Shown here: piece by piece, positions 11,235 to 19,232 of the stretch
Layout: each line of letters starts with the position of its first letter
Numbering within the stretch: the first letter of the stretch is position 1
Assembly: GCA_030560485.1 (NCBI GenBank)
Contig: JAKTTS010000001.1
Span: 62,001 to 126,000 of the forward strand
Length of the DNA stretch: 64,000 nucleotides
Direction: 5' to 3'
From: Ascoidea tarda (nom. inval.)
Taxonomy: Eukaryota; Ascomycota; Saccharomycetes; Ascoideales; Ascoideaceae
Notes under the pieces: model-generated
What the model was told of the DNA's origin: nothing
The model's input: the letters and a program-made list of their open reading frames with translations, nothing else
Databases searched by the model: none
Position numbers and translations under genes: made by a program

Positions 11235-11615
11235 TTTGTTGTTTTGGGTGATGTGGTTAATGGGATTGAAAAGAGACGAAAAAGACCAGAAAATCAGAGA
11301 AATATAAGGCAAGTTCAGCAAAACGATCGAATGGCTACTAAATAAACAGTGTTCAGGAAGTGGATAGTTACTCTTCCAATGATTTTTGAACCAGCTCCAT
11401 CAGCCAATCAAAACTTCTCAAAGCGTGTGGAGGAAAAACAGCGAAATCTCACCCTGGTGCTTCGTTTCCAGCAGCGTTTTGTCGCCGCCCGCAGCGCTGG
11501 AGCCGACTCGGCGATTTCCGCGTGATGATTGCGTGATGAGCACGTGTCTGACAGCTTAACATCGCAGTGGAAGAAGAGGCAAAAGAAGCAGAGGAAGCAG
11601 AAGAAGCAAGCTGAG
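11235..11615. promoter_or_regulatory. Divergent promoter FUM1/DAD1
   Basis: The 381-base divergent promoter contains a CACGTG palindrome at 11541-11546 and a moderately GC-rich part at 11430-11550. An open frame of 29 codons precedes the DAD1 ATG in frame, but it starts at TTG and is basic low-complexity sequence, so I treat it as 5' UTR. Confidence 0.5.
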
Positions 11616-11978
11616 ATGGATAGAGGCGACAGCGATGCTGATTTTGAAGCCGAGAGGAATTTATTGTTGCACGATGTTAACCAGAAGATGAACTCTGTTC
11701 TCAACCGACTCAACTCACTAAACAGGTCGATGGAACACTCTATCACCATTGGCAATCAGTTCAATAGCATTGCTAATATCTGGAAGGGATTTTACGATGG
11801 TGTCACTGAAGAGAAATCAGCAAAAGTGACCCAGTTCTTTCAACAAAATCAACGTTTGGATGCTGAATCAAAATCTGATTTTACGACTGACAATCTGAAC
11901 CAGAAGCCGAGTGAGAACAATAGAAAATCTACTACTGAACAAGATAGTAGCTTCCAAGAAGCTGCGGACTCATCATAA
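11616..11978 (+). CDS. DAD1: DASH/Dam1 complex subunit Dad1
   Basis: Dad1 is a small subunit of the DASH/Dam1 ring that couples kinetochores to spindle microtubules. The 120-residue product contains AERNLLLHDVNQKMNSVLNR followed by LNSLNRSMEHSITIGNQFNS and IWKGFYDGV. These line up with the remembered S. cerevisiae Dad1 core (ERN...NxxMNSxLNxLNxLN...S...GxxFxSxxxLWKxxYDG). The C-terminal tail is polar and unconserved and includes one rare CTG codon at 11895-11897. The ATG at 11616 gives a family-sized protein, against 94 residues in S. cerevisiae. It is transcribed away from FUM1 and ends 50 bases from the convergent Rho gene. Confidence 0.9.
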   Translation: MDRGDSDADFEAERNLLLHDVNQKMNSVLNRLNSLNRSMEHSITIGNQFNSIANIWKGFYDGVTEEKSAKVTQFFQQNQRLDAESKSDFTTDNLNQKPSENNRKSTTEQDSSFQEAADSS

Positions 11979-12028
11979 AAAAATTGCTTCATTATAGTAT
12001 ATACCATTGTTGGTTTAATATCACTCTA

Positions 12029-14611
12029 CTACATAACTACACATTCCGTTTTATGTTTCGAAAATGGGTTACTGGAATTTTCTCTATTATAATCACCTAA
12101 AGCTCTGACTTTTTTTACGTTGCTTCTCCTTAACGAAACTCTAACTATTGATCCTGGTCTTGATCTGGCTCTAGACCTGACTCTCGATCTGGCTCCAGCA
12201 TTTGCTCTTGACTTTGACCTTGATTTTCTGGTTCTATGATCTCTCATCGATCGAAACGAACTGAAACTTTGATTATTTAACGATCTTAATGAATTCTTGC
12301 TAATTGATGATTTTCTCCCAATTGCAGGTTTTGGTTGTGTGTTTTTTGGTGATTTTGGTTGTGGTTTATTATAAAATTGACTTGATATTGATGGTGAACT
12401 TTGAATTACATTCATCAATTTACAACTGGTATTATAATTTTGATTTTCCTCTTTATTTCTATCTTTATTTTTATTTTTTATTTTTAATGGTTTAATTGAC
12501 ACTCCTGATGTTTTTCTAAACATGCTTATTTGCCTTGTTTTATTCCTCTTTCTCTTTACCTCATTACTGTCATCAACACCAACGCTACTAAACTCTTTAA
12601 AACTACTAAAATTTTCCAACTTGTCTAAACTTATTGGATTTTTAAGATCTTCAACACTATCAAATGTTTGATCAATGTTTGTTATCATTGACCTATTGTT
12701 TGTATAACTGTCATCGATACTAAACTTACTGAACTCATCATATATTTCATTAATATTGCTTTCAATCTCATAATTTGCTTCCTTACCCAATGATTTTATT
12801 GATCTCAAACTTCTTTCTATTTCATGATTTAAAAATTCTTGAACGCTATGAACTCTGCTTTTGGGACTGGTGTTTTTTTTTTCTATATTTTTATTCTTTT
12901 CATCTTGAAGATAAGAATTTGAGTGTGATTTAGATTCTTCTTCTTTTATCAATTTTTCAAATTCTTTTTCATTCTGAAGGAAATCAACGTTGATATCTCT
13001 ATCAACATTTAAAAATGGATATTCTCTGCTAATTATTATTTTAGCTACTAGATCAAAAATCTTATGAATATGATACATCTCTTTTGCCGAACATTCAATG
13101 TAATACTTGCTATTGATTTGTTTACTTAATTCAATGCATTTTTTATATTCAATCAATCTATCTCCTTGTTTATTATTATTGATATAATGATCACTATCAT
13201 AATCACTAGTGGTAGTGGTTTTTCTCAAATCGGATTTTAAGCCTAATAAAATAATTGGTATGTTTGGACAATAGCTTTCAATTTCTGGGATCCATTTTTC
13301 TAGAATACTATTAAAGCTATTTGTATTGTTAACAGCAAAGCATATCAAAATAATTTGAACATCAGCATATATTAATGGCCTCATTCTATCAAAATCCTCA
13401 TGACCTGAAACATCCCAAAATTTGAAATTTATGGTCAGTTTTTGCAAAGGCTCTTTAAAAAATATTTTTTTGTTATAATTTTCAAAAATAGAATAACTTG
13501 AAAATTTATTTGAAAATTCATTGTTAATAAAAGTATTAATTAACGAGGTTTTACCGCATTTATTATCTCCAATTGTTACTATATTTATGCTATTTATTTT
13601 GATTAAATGATGATTAAAGTCCAGTTTGACGTTATTGTCTATTTGACTGAGATTATTGACTAAATTATCTCCTTTAACGGTTTTTGTAGGAGATTTGCAA
13701 GTCAAATACACAGAATTGTCCTTGTTTTCATATTTAGTTGGGATTCTATTAAGATCATTATCCGGATTATAATTTTTGTTTATTGATCTCATAGAGTTGA
13801 TAGATTTCATTGTTCTAATAGATTTCATTGATTTTACCGATCTCATCGATTTTACTGAACAAAAAGAGGATAAAGATCTTAGTGAGTTTGATCTACTTTT
13901 AATTTTATTATTATTAATTATATTGCTATTAAAAGTATTGCCCATATTGTTTCTATCCTGGCAGTTTATCTCCCCAATATTATCGAAATTTAATACTGAG
14001 ATGTCTCTTAGTTTGGTGTTCATAAAACATTTGCTAGTGGCAGCTCTTGCAGCAGGAACAGCTAAATCATCTATGTTGAATTTAAAACTTTTTTGTTTTT
14101 GGTCATTCTGAGAGTTTCTATGGTGATTTAGATTACTGTGATATTGATTATTAAGTTTATTCCAATTTTCATCATTATGAATATTATTATTGGTATTATT
14201 TAACATTTGTTGATTTTCATCATTGTATTTTATACTAAGGTTTTTTTTCATCATTTTATAATGTTGATAGTTATTTTTTAGTAACAAACTTATATTTTCA
14301 ATTGGTCTGTTTAAAGCTGGGTTATTTTCACTTTTAAACGATCTCAAAGGCTGAGGTGGAGTGAATAATTGAAAGTGAGTTAAGGTTTTTTTATATGTGT
14401 TTAAATTTTCTTTAAATTTATACAATTTTGTATTTCTTAATATTGTAGAGAATCTAACGATGGGACACCTATCTTTGTAGTAGATTGTAAATAATTTGTA
14501 TTTAAGAGAATAGAAAACGCTAAATAGGAGCAATATTATGAAATCAAAGAAATCTAGCTGATATTTAACAATAATTTTGATAAATCTTTTTAGTTCCTTA
14601 TATTCAATCAT
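12029..14611 (-). CDS. Very large atypical Rho-family GTPase with CAAX box
   Basis: The 860-residue protein has a Rho-type G domain at about residues 340-545, between an N-terminal extension of about 340 residues and a Ser/Lys/Asn-rich extension of about 310. G1 is GDNKCGKTSL near 348. The effector loop is SIFENY and carries Ser where Rho proteins have Thr. G3 is WDVSGHEDFDRMRPL, with His404 in place of the catalytic Gln (Gln63 of RhoA). G4 is LKSD as in yeast Rho4, and G5 is ECSAKE. The protein ends in KHKTECVVM, a CAAX box for prenylation. The N-terminal part carries about six short KSM/RSI repeats near residue 250-275. The C-terminal part ends in an Arg/Ser-rich polybasic stretch before the CAAX box. 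PNIPIILLGLKSDL resembles Rho4, but a clear orthologue cannot be named. By analogy with metazoan Rnd proteins, GTP hydrolysis may be weak. Confidence 0.8.
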   Translation of the reverse strand: MIEYKELKRFIKIIVKYQLDFFDFIILLLFSVFYSLKYKLFTIYYKDRCPIVRFSTILRNTKLYKFKENLNTYKKTLTHFQLFTPPQPLRSFKSENNPALNRPIENISLLLKNNYQHYKMMKKNLSIKYNDENQQMLNNTNNNIHNDENWNKLNNQYHSNLNHHRNSQNDQKQKSFKFNIDDLAVPAARAATSKCFMNTKLRDISVLNFDNIGEINCQDRNNMGNTFNSNIINNNKIKSRSNSLRSLSSFCSVKSMRSVKSMKSIRTMKSINSMRSINKNYNPDNDLNRIPTKYENKDNSVYLTCKSPTKTVKGDNLVNNLSQIDNNVKLDFNHHLIKINSINIVTIGDNKCGKTSLINTFINNEFSNKFSSYSIFENYNKKIFFKEPLQKLTINFKFWDVSGHEDFDRMRPLIYADVQIILICFAVNNTNSFNSILEKWIPEIESYCPNIPIILLGLKSDLRKTTTTSDYDSDHYINNNKQGDRLIEYKKCIELSKQINSKYYIECSAKEMYHIHKIFDLVAKIIISREYPFLNVDRDINVDFLQNEKEFEKLIKEEESKSHSNSYLQDEKNKNIEKKNTSPKSRVHSVQEFLNHEIERSLRSIKSLGKEANYEIESNINEIYDEFSKFSIDDSYTNNRSMITNIDQTFDSVEDLKNPISLDKLENFSSFKEFSSVGVDDSNEVKRKRNKTRQISMFRKTSGVSIKPLKIKNKNKDRNKEENQNYNTSCKLMNVIQSSPSISSQFYNKPQPKSPKNTQPKPAIGRKSSISKNSLRSLNNQSFSSFRSMRDHRTRKSRSKSRANAGARSRVRSRARSRPGSIVRVSLRRSNVKKVRALGDYNRENSSNPFSKHKTECVVM

Positions 14612-14992
14612 AGCTGGATTCAAAGAACTAGGATTCAGAAAGGACTGAAGAAGTCAATGGGTCATAAAAATTAATAGAAAAAGAGCAAAAATGACCATTG
14701 TTTGGTATTGTTTGTCAAAAAATAAGTCTTTTTGTGGCATCTTCCTTTATTCTTCAAAATTTCAAAGAATTTCTTGTCTCTTTTGTATTTTCTTCTTGTT
14801 CCTCTGCTGCTTTTTCTGCTTTTTTTTCTGTGTCAGAGAACTTTGAGCTCGAAATGCCAACTTTGTGGATTTGTGTCAAGCAGAAAACCTTAAATGGAAA
14901 AGCTTGTTTCATGCATTTTTTGAATTTCAAGCACTCAACAATAGATTTTTTGTTTTGGAAATGAGAAACTTCCTCTCGATCGATCGTGTGTA
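14612..14992. promoter_or_regulatory. Divergent promoter of the Rho gene and FEX
   Basis: A 381-base divergent gap. An 88-codon open frame at 14698-14964 has no recognisable domain and lies where both promoters must be, so I do not call it. The sequence just before the FEX ATG holds CGATCGATCG at about 14977-14986. Confidence 0.45.
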
Positions 14993-16051
14993 ATGGTGGA
15001 AGAATTTAGATTATTTTTTATTCTCTGCTTTTTCTCTATTTTGGGGAACTTGTCTAGGCTTGGAGTAGGTCGTTTAGCATGCTACAACAATTCATATATG
15101 TCTGGAGTAATTTGGTCCAACTTCTTGTCTTGTTTTTTGATGGGTATGTTTAAATTTATAAAAACAGATATAACAGTCGATAAAGCTGATAAAAACAACA
15201 AAACGATTAATCACTGTAATGTTGTGAAACAAAAGCACATCAATCTTTTGAGATTAGGTATGACAACAGGGTATTGTGGATCGTTTTCGTCATTTTCCTC
15301 CTTGATTTTAGAAGCAGTATTGCTTAGTTTGTCAATAGCAAACAAGGAAAATAACTTGATCTTCAATGAAAATGCTTATAACTCATATCCCAATAAAGCC
15401 TATGGGCTATTAAATCTAGTTTTATTCATTATAGCTCAATTTTCGCTATCGTTTTCTGGGTATTTATTTGGTTTGAGTATAGTGAATAAAATTAATAATC
15501 GTTTATACAAACGTAATATATTAAGTGGTGATAAATCAAGCAACGAGCAAAGAAGATTGGCTCCATTTCTTATAATTTTAGAATTATTTGGTATAATCTT
15601 TTTGATAGTATTTATTTTGCTATCAATTTTCAAAAAACGCTGGAGACACGTTACAGTTGCCAATTGTTTTGCACCACTTGCATGTTACTTGAGATATATT
15701 ATATCATTTTATTTTAATAATAAATTTGCCCATATAAAATTTTTGGGAACATTTTTGGCAAACTTGATTGCTACAATTTTAATTTCAATTTTCATAGTGT
15801 TGAATCGTTCGCTGGATTTTAATTTAATTGGAAAATCTTTCATAAATTGTCAAATCTTGGTTGCATTGTCTGATGGATTTTGTACAGTTTTATCGACTGT
15901 TTCAACATTCATTCTGGAATTGCATTCTCAAAACTTACTAGATGCATTCACATATGGATCTATTAGTATAATCGTATGTTTTCTTTTGTCTTTTGCAATT
16001 ATTGGCTCCTATAACTGGACGATTGGGCTAAGTTCTCATATTTTATGTTAG
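14993..16051 (+). CDS. FEX1: Fluoride export protein, two-domain CrcB/FEX family
   Basis: FEX proteins are plasma-membrane fluoride channels that keep cytosolic fluoride low. The 352-residue product is hydrophobic and contains two CrcB-like halves joined by a linker helix. The first half has GNLSRLGVGRLACYN, WSNFLSCFLMG and the conserved turn GMTTGYCGSFSSFSSLILEA. The second half has WRHVTVANCFAPLACYLRYI, GTFLANLIATILIS and SDGFCTVLSTVSTFILEL. The Asn in each half and the Gly-x-x-x-[TS]-[FV]-S-[TS]-F turn are as known for the family. Length matches S. cerevisiae Fex1 (375). The gene ends 25 bases from the convergent neighbour. One CTG codon lies at 15914-15916. Confidence 0.93.
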   Translation: MVEEFRLFFILCFFSILGNLSRLGVGRLACYNNSYMSGVIWSNFLSCFLMGMFKFIKTDITVDKADKNNKTINHCNVVKQKHINLLRLGMTTGYCGSFSSFSSLILEAVLLSLSIANKENNLIFNENAYNSYPNKAYGLLNLVLFIIAQFSLSFSGYLFGLSIVNKINNRLYKRNILSGDKSSNEQRRLAPFLIILELFGIIFLIVFILLSIFKKRWRHVTVANCFAPLACYLRYIISFYFNNKFAHIKFLGTFLANLIATILISIFIVLNRSLDFNLIGKSFINCQILVALSDGFCTVLSTVSTFILELHSQNLLDAFTYGSISIIVCFLLSFAIIGSYNWTIGLSSHILC

Positions 16052-16076
16052 ATATAATTTTTTTTTTTCTTTATAA

Positions 16077-17789
16077 TTATATATTTTTTGTTTCCTTTTT
16101 TAAATATTCATGCAAGTGATCTACTTTAACTCTTTTTGACAACCCCACTCTATAAGGTCTAAAATTGGTTTTAGAGCACAATTCACCAAGAGTTTTTTCT
16201 CTTTTTTTCTTGTTTGAAGTTTTCTTTGCAATTGTTCTTTGCTGTAAGACTTTATTACTATCGGAAAATATACTTGTTACAATTTCAGAAAATTTTTCCT
16301 TTGAAAGATCTTTTGTTTTATTTCCCTGCTTGATTTTATCATTATTGTTATCATCATTATTGGCTTGGAGATGGTCAGTTTTGATTTTTAAATGGGAACT
16401 TGGTTTGTCTTTCATTTCAATATCCTTTGATTTAATCTTTTTATTGATTTTGTCAAGTTTTTTTGAGGGATTTTTGTGTTTTTCTTGATCTGATTTATTC
16501 AATTGTAACAGACTATCTTGAGCATCAGTGGCATTTTTTGCAACCAAGTTGGTTATTTTTTTTGAATTGATTTGAATTTTTACAGGTAGCTTTGATTTTT
16601 TATCTTTCTCAACCTCAAATAAATTTTTTGGTACATCTATTTCAATTCCATTTTTACTATTTAGTTTTGTAATGTTTTTCTTTTTTTCTTTAGATTTTTG
16701 AAAATCTAGTATTATATTTTCATCGCTCTCAGAATCTAGAATAGTCTTTCTGAAGTTTCTTTTCTTAGCTCCTTTTATCCCATCACTATTGTAGTCTTTT
16801 GGAGAACTATTTATTTCAATAATAAGACTGTCTTCTTTTTTTCCTTTTTTACCTTGATATTTGATAGTATCAACTTCGATATCATCCCCATCACTTAATT
16901 CTATTATTCCGGCGTGAATTTTGGAAGGCAAAGAATCATTCAACAATCTCTGTGATGAACTCTGATTTATTGAATTTTTTAAATTAATATCAGTGGCGTT
17001 ATTAGTAAAGGATGAGCTTTGAGAATTATTAGGTGAAGAAGTGGGGATATTTTTAGATTCAAGATAGTTATCATCATCCGAGATATCAATAAATTGATTA
17101 GATATATATGATTTTTTCTTGATTTTTTGATTTTTTGGTGAGGATTTTGATGGAGGATTGTTTTTTTTAATTGTATTCTTTTTGTTTGCTGTTTTTGTTT
17201 TTGTTTTTTGTTTTTTGTTTTTTTTTGTTTTTGGTGAATTTATCTCAATTAGAAGATCGTCGTTTTGATTGAAATAGGATATTTTCTTTTTTGCAGATCT
17301 TTTCAATCTTTCAGATACGTTTTCCACAAAAAAAGATTGATCATTAGTAGAATTTGGATAATGAAAGTCATTTTTTTGATTAATTTTTTTGGTTTTGGAT
17401 TGATTTGAGTTTTGAGTAAGGAAGGAATCAGTGTTATTTGTATGATCGAAGCTTGTAGGAATGGAACTTGATATTGAATCATTTTGGTTTATTATTTTCG
17501 TATCATTTAGTATGGCTAATAGTTTTAAGTTTTCAGAGTGTAATTTTGAGATTGAAGATTCTTGGTGATTGAGGTTGTTATTTTGTTTATCTCTATCATT
17601 ATCGTTATTGTTATCGTTATGATTATCATTGAAATTCTTAATATTTGCACTCTTTTGGCTGATGAACTTTGGATCATTATAGTTTTCATTATAATTTTCA
17701 TTAAATTCTTTGCGTAAGTCTTCAATTTCTTTGATTAAATCATCAGCATTGTTTGATCGATCATTATTCAATAAATAGTTTAAATCCAT
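16077..17789 (-). CDS. Unnamed Lys/Asn-rich nuclear protein with SUMO-binding-like motifs and a RAD51-binding-like tail
   Basis: I do not recognise an orthologue. The 570-residue protein is highly charged, with many KKKK/KKNTIKK-type basic runs that suit nuclear import. At least four short hydrophobic patches followed by acidic or Ser residues look like SUMO-interacting motifs: LLIEINSPK, FIDISDDDN, IIELSDGDDIEVD and SLIIEINSSPK. The last 40 residues are the only ordered-looking part: LGELCSKTNFRPYRVGLSKR then VKVDHLHEYLKKE. RVGLSKRxxVxxLH resembles the RAD51-interacting motif of RAD51AP1 (RLGLSRLARVKPLH). If that is correct the protein would work in homologous recombination or SUMO-directed repair. 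This is inference from two motif types; composition alone could produce the SIM-like patches. It ends 25 bases from FEX. Confidence 0.6.
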   Translation of the reverse strand: MDLNYLLNNDRSNNADDLIKEIEDLRKEFNENYNENYNDPKFISQKSANIKNFNDNHNDNNNDNDRDKQNNNLNHQESSISKLHSENLKLLAILNDTKIINQNDSISSSIPTSFDHTNNTDSFLTQNSNQSKTKKINQKNDFHYPNSTNDQSFFVENVSERLKRSAKKKISYFNQNDDLLIEINSPKTKKNKKQKTKTKTANKKNTIKKNNPPSKSSPKNQKIKKKSYISNQFIDISDDDNYLESKNIPTSSPNNSQSSSFTNNATDINLKNSINQSSSQRLLNDSLPSKIHAGIIELSDGDDIEVDTIKYQGKKGKKEDSLIIEINSSPKDYNSDGIKGAKKRNFRKTILDSESDENIILDFQKSKEKKKNITKLNSKNGIEIDVPKNLFEVEKDKKSKLPVKIQINSKKITNLVAKNATDAQDSLLQLNKSDQEKHKNPSKKLDKINKKIKSKDIEMKDKPSSHLKIKTDHLQANNDDNNNDKIKQGNKTKDLSKEKFSEIVTSIFSDSNKVLQQRTIAKKTSNKKKREKTLGELCSKTNFRPYRVGLSKRVKVDHLHEYLKKETKNI

Positions 17790-18121
17790 TTATAAAAGAG
17801 AAAGGATGTAATCTATAGAGCAGGTTAGAGTAGATATGACATATATATATTGAGGATGATTCGTGAAAATGATTAAATCGGTTTTGGGTTTAGGTTTAGG
17901 TTTGGCTTTGGTTTTGGCTTTGGAGAAGATTTTGGAGGTTAAGCGAGAAGAAAAGAAAAAAAAGAATTACAAGAGCTCTAGATGGCAGTGTGTTATTGTT
18001 TTGGTTATATATGTATATGCTGATTATATAGGAGTTTTTCAGAAAGTGAAAAGAAAAAAAGAGTATATTAGTTTGATTTGGCTGTTAAGTCGCGTTGAGC
18101 AGATTTAAGTTTTGGATATAA
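17790..18121. other. Intergenic, PDX3 3' flank and promoter of the 16077-17789 gene
   Basis: At 17885-17905 two TTTAGG units in a row sit inside a longer G/T-rich run (GGTTT/GGCTTT). This may be a Rap1- or Tbf1-type site or chance. An 81-codon open frame at 17863-18108 is made of this repeat and is not supported as a gene. Confidence 0.35.
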
Positions 18122-18817
18122 TTATGGAGCAATTCTAACAATAGTCCAATCATCGTCTTCTGAGTCTCTTCTGTAAGATATTCTGTCGTGCAATCGACTT
18201 GTTCTGCCTTGCCAAAACTCGATTTCTAGAGGAACTATTCTTATGCCTCCCCAGTAGTCAGGACAGGGAATATCGTTGTCGTCAAGATCTTTGAACTTTT
18301 CAGCATTTTGCTGGACTAAATCCTCCAAGACCTCTCTGTTGGCAATAACTTGAGATTGTGGGGAGGACCAGGCACCGATTTTGGAGCCCCTTGGTCTCGT
18401 TTGGAAATAGTTTTGGTTCAATTCTTTAGAGATGAACTCAGCTTTTCCCTCGATTCTGATTTGTCTTTGCAAATTCTTGTGGAAAAAAGTCAAGGCAGCA
18501 TATGGATTGGAAACAATATCTCTTTTTTTCTTCGAGTTGTCCCAATTTGAGAAAACAATAAAACCTTTGTGGTCCAACTGCTTGAACAAAACGATTCTGT
18601 TGGAGACTCTTCCTGAGGGCAAAGAAGCAGTGGAGAAACTAACAGCATCTGGGGTATCTTCCTCTGGGGAATCAATGGCGTCTTGAAACCATTTTTCAAA
18701 CTGGACTATGGGACTGGGGTTGACATCCTCGATATCCAAGGCAAACTTGTTGTATTGGTATGTCTTTGGAGCAAAAATTAGTGGCTCTTCTTCCTTGATG
18801 AGAGATTCTTTGGTCAT
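18122..18817 (-). CDS. PDX3: Pyridoxamine 5'-phosphate oxidase
   Basis: The FMN enzyme oxidises pyridoxine 5'-phosphate and pyridoxamine 5'-phosphate to pyridoxal 5'-phosphate. The ATG at 18817 gives MTKESLIKEEEPLIFAPKTY, which aligns with the start of S. cerevisiae Pdx3. The upstream in-frame extension of 44 codons is hydrophobic and not conserved. Diagnostic stretches are SLPSGRVSNRIVLFKQLDHK, FSNWDNSKKKRDI, FFHKNLQRQIRIEGKAEFIS, FQTRPRGSKIGAWSSPQS and the C-terminal PLEIEFWQGRTSRLHDRISY. The protein is 231 residues, close to the 228 of S. cerevisiae. Its PLP product is used by BNA3 nearby, which is probably coincidence. Confidence 0.97.
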   Translation of the reverse strand: MTKESLIKEEEPLIFAPKTYQYNKFALDIEDVNPSPIVQFEKWFQDAIDSPEEDTPDAVSFSTASLPSGRVSNRIVLFKQLDHKGFIVFSNWDNSKKKRDIVSNPYAALTFFHKNLQRQIRIEGKAEFISKELNQNYFQTRPRGSKIGAWSSPQSQVIANREVLEDLVQQNAEKFKDLDDNDIPCPDYWGGIRIVPLEIEFWQGRTSRLHDRISYRRDSEDDDWTIVRIAP

Positions 18818-19232
18818 GATGGGTCTTTTCAGCTTGGTGGAAGCAATTGCGAGTGTTTTGGTTGTGAGTAAAACAGTGTGTCTGAATAGAAGAAAGACAG
18901 GAACAGCTATCATAAACAGCAGGCAGAAGAACAGCAGGTTATGGTGCACAGAGTAACAGAGTTTGTGCTTTCGGTATTCTGTTAATTCTATTAATTCTAT
19001 TAATTCTATTCTGCTAGCTCGACTCTATATATAGCTCTACATAGCTCTCTACATTTACTCATCGAGAGCATTGCCGTTTCGGGCAGTACGCGCTGCTGCT
19101 CGAAACGGAAGCATCCGTCTCCCGTTTCTCTGGAACATTTCACTTGAGCTGAATATTGAATATTGTTCAATATTAAACATTGAACAATATCTTCGATTAT
19201 TGAACTGTTCCAGTGCTAACTGTCGCTCAGCA
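18818..19232. promoter_or_regulatory. Divergent promoter PDX3/MED18 with two strong inverted repeats
   Basis: Between the two start codons lie three structured stretches. At 18979-19013 ATTCTATTA-type units repeat. At 19074-19108 the arms CCGTTTCG and CGAAACGG enclose a smaller GCAG/CTGC hairpin. At 19160-19190 the arms ATATTGTTCAAT and ATTGAACAATAT form a perfect 12-bp dyad with a 7-base loop. The dyads could be binding sites for dimeric regulators or transcribed hairpins. MED18 frame continues upstream of its ATG through this region, but without similarity. Confidence 0.5.

Noticed and set aside
14698-14964. 88-codon plus-strand open frame upstream of FEX
   Set aside because: Hydrophobic low-information translation in the divergent promoter of two real genes; no similarity recalled.
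17885-17905. Interstitial telomere repeat
   Set aside because: Only two TTTAGG units occur inside a degenerate G/T run; too short to claim telomeric origin.
17863-18108. 81-codon plus-strand open frame
   Set aside because: Its first third is the TTTAGG/GGTTT repeat and the rest is basic; it sits antisense to no gene but has no domain or conserved feature.
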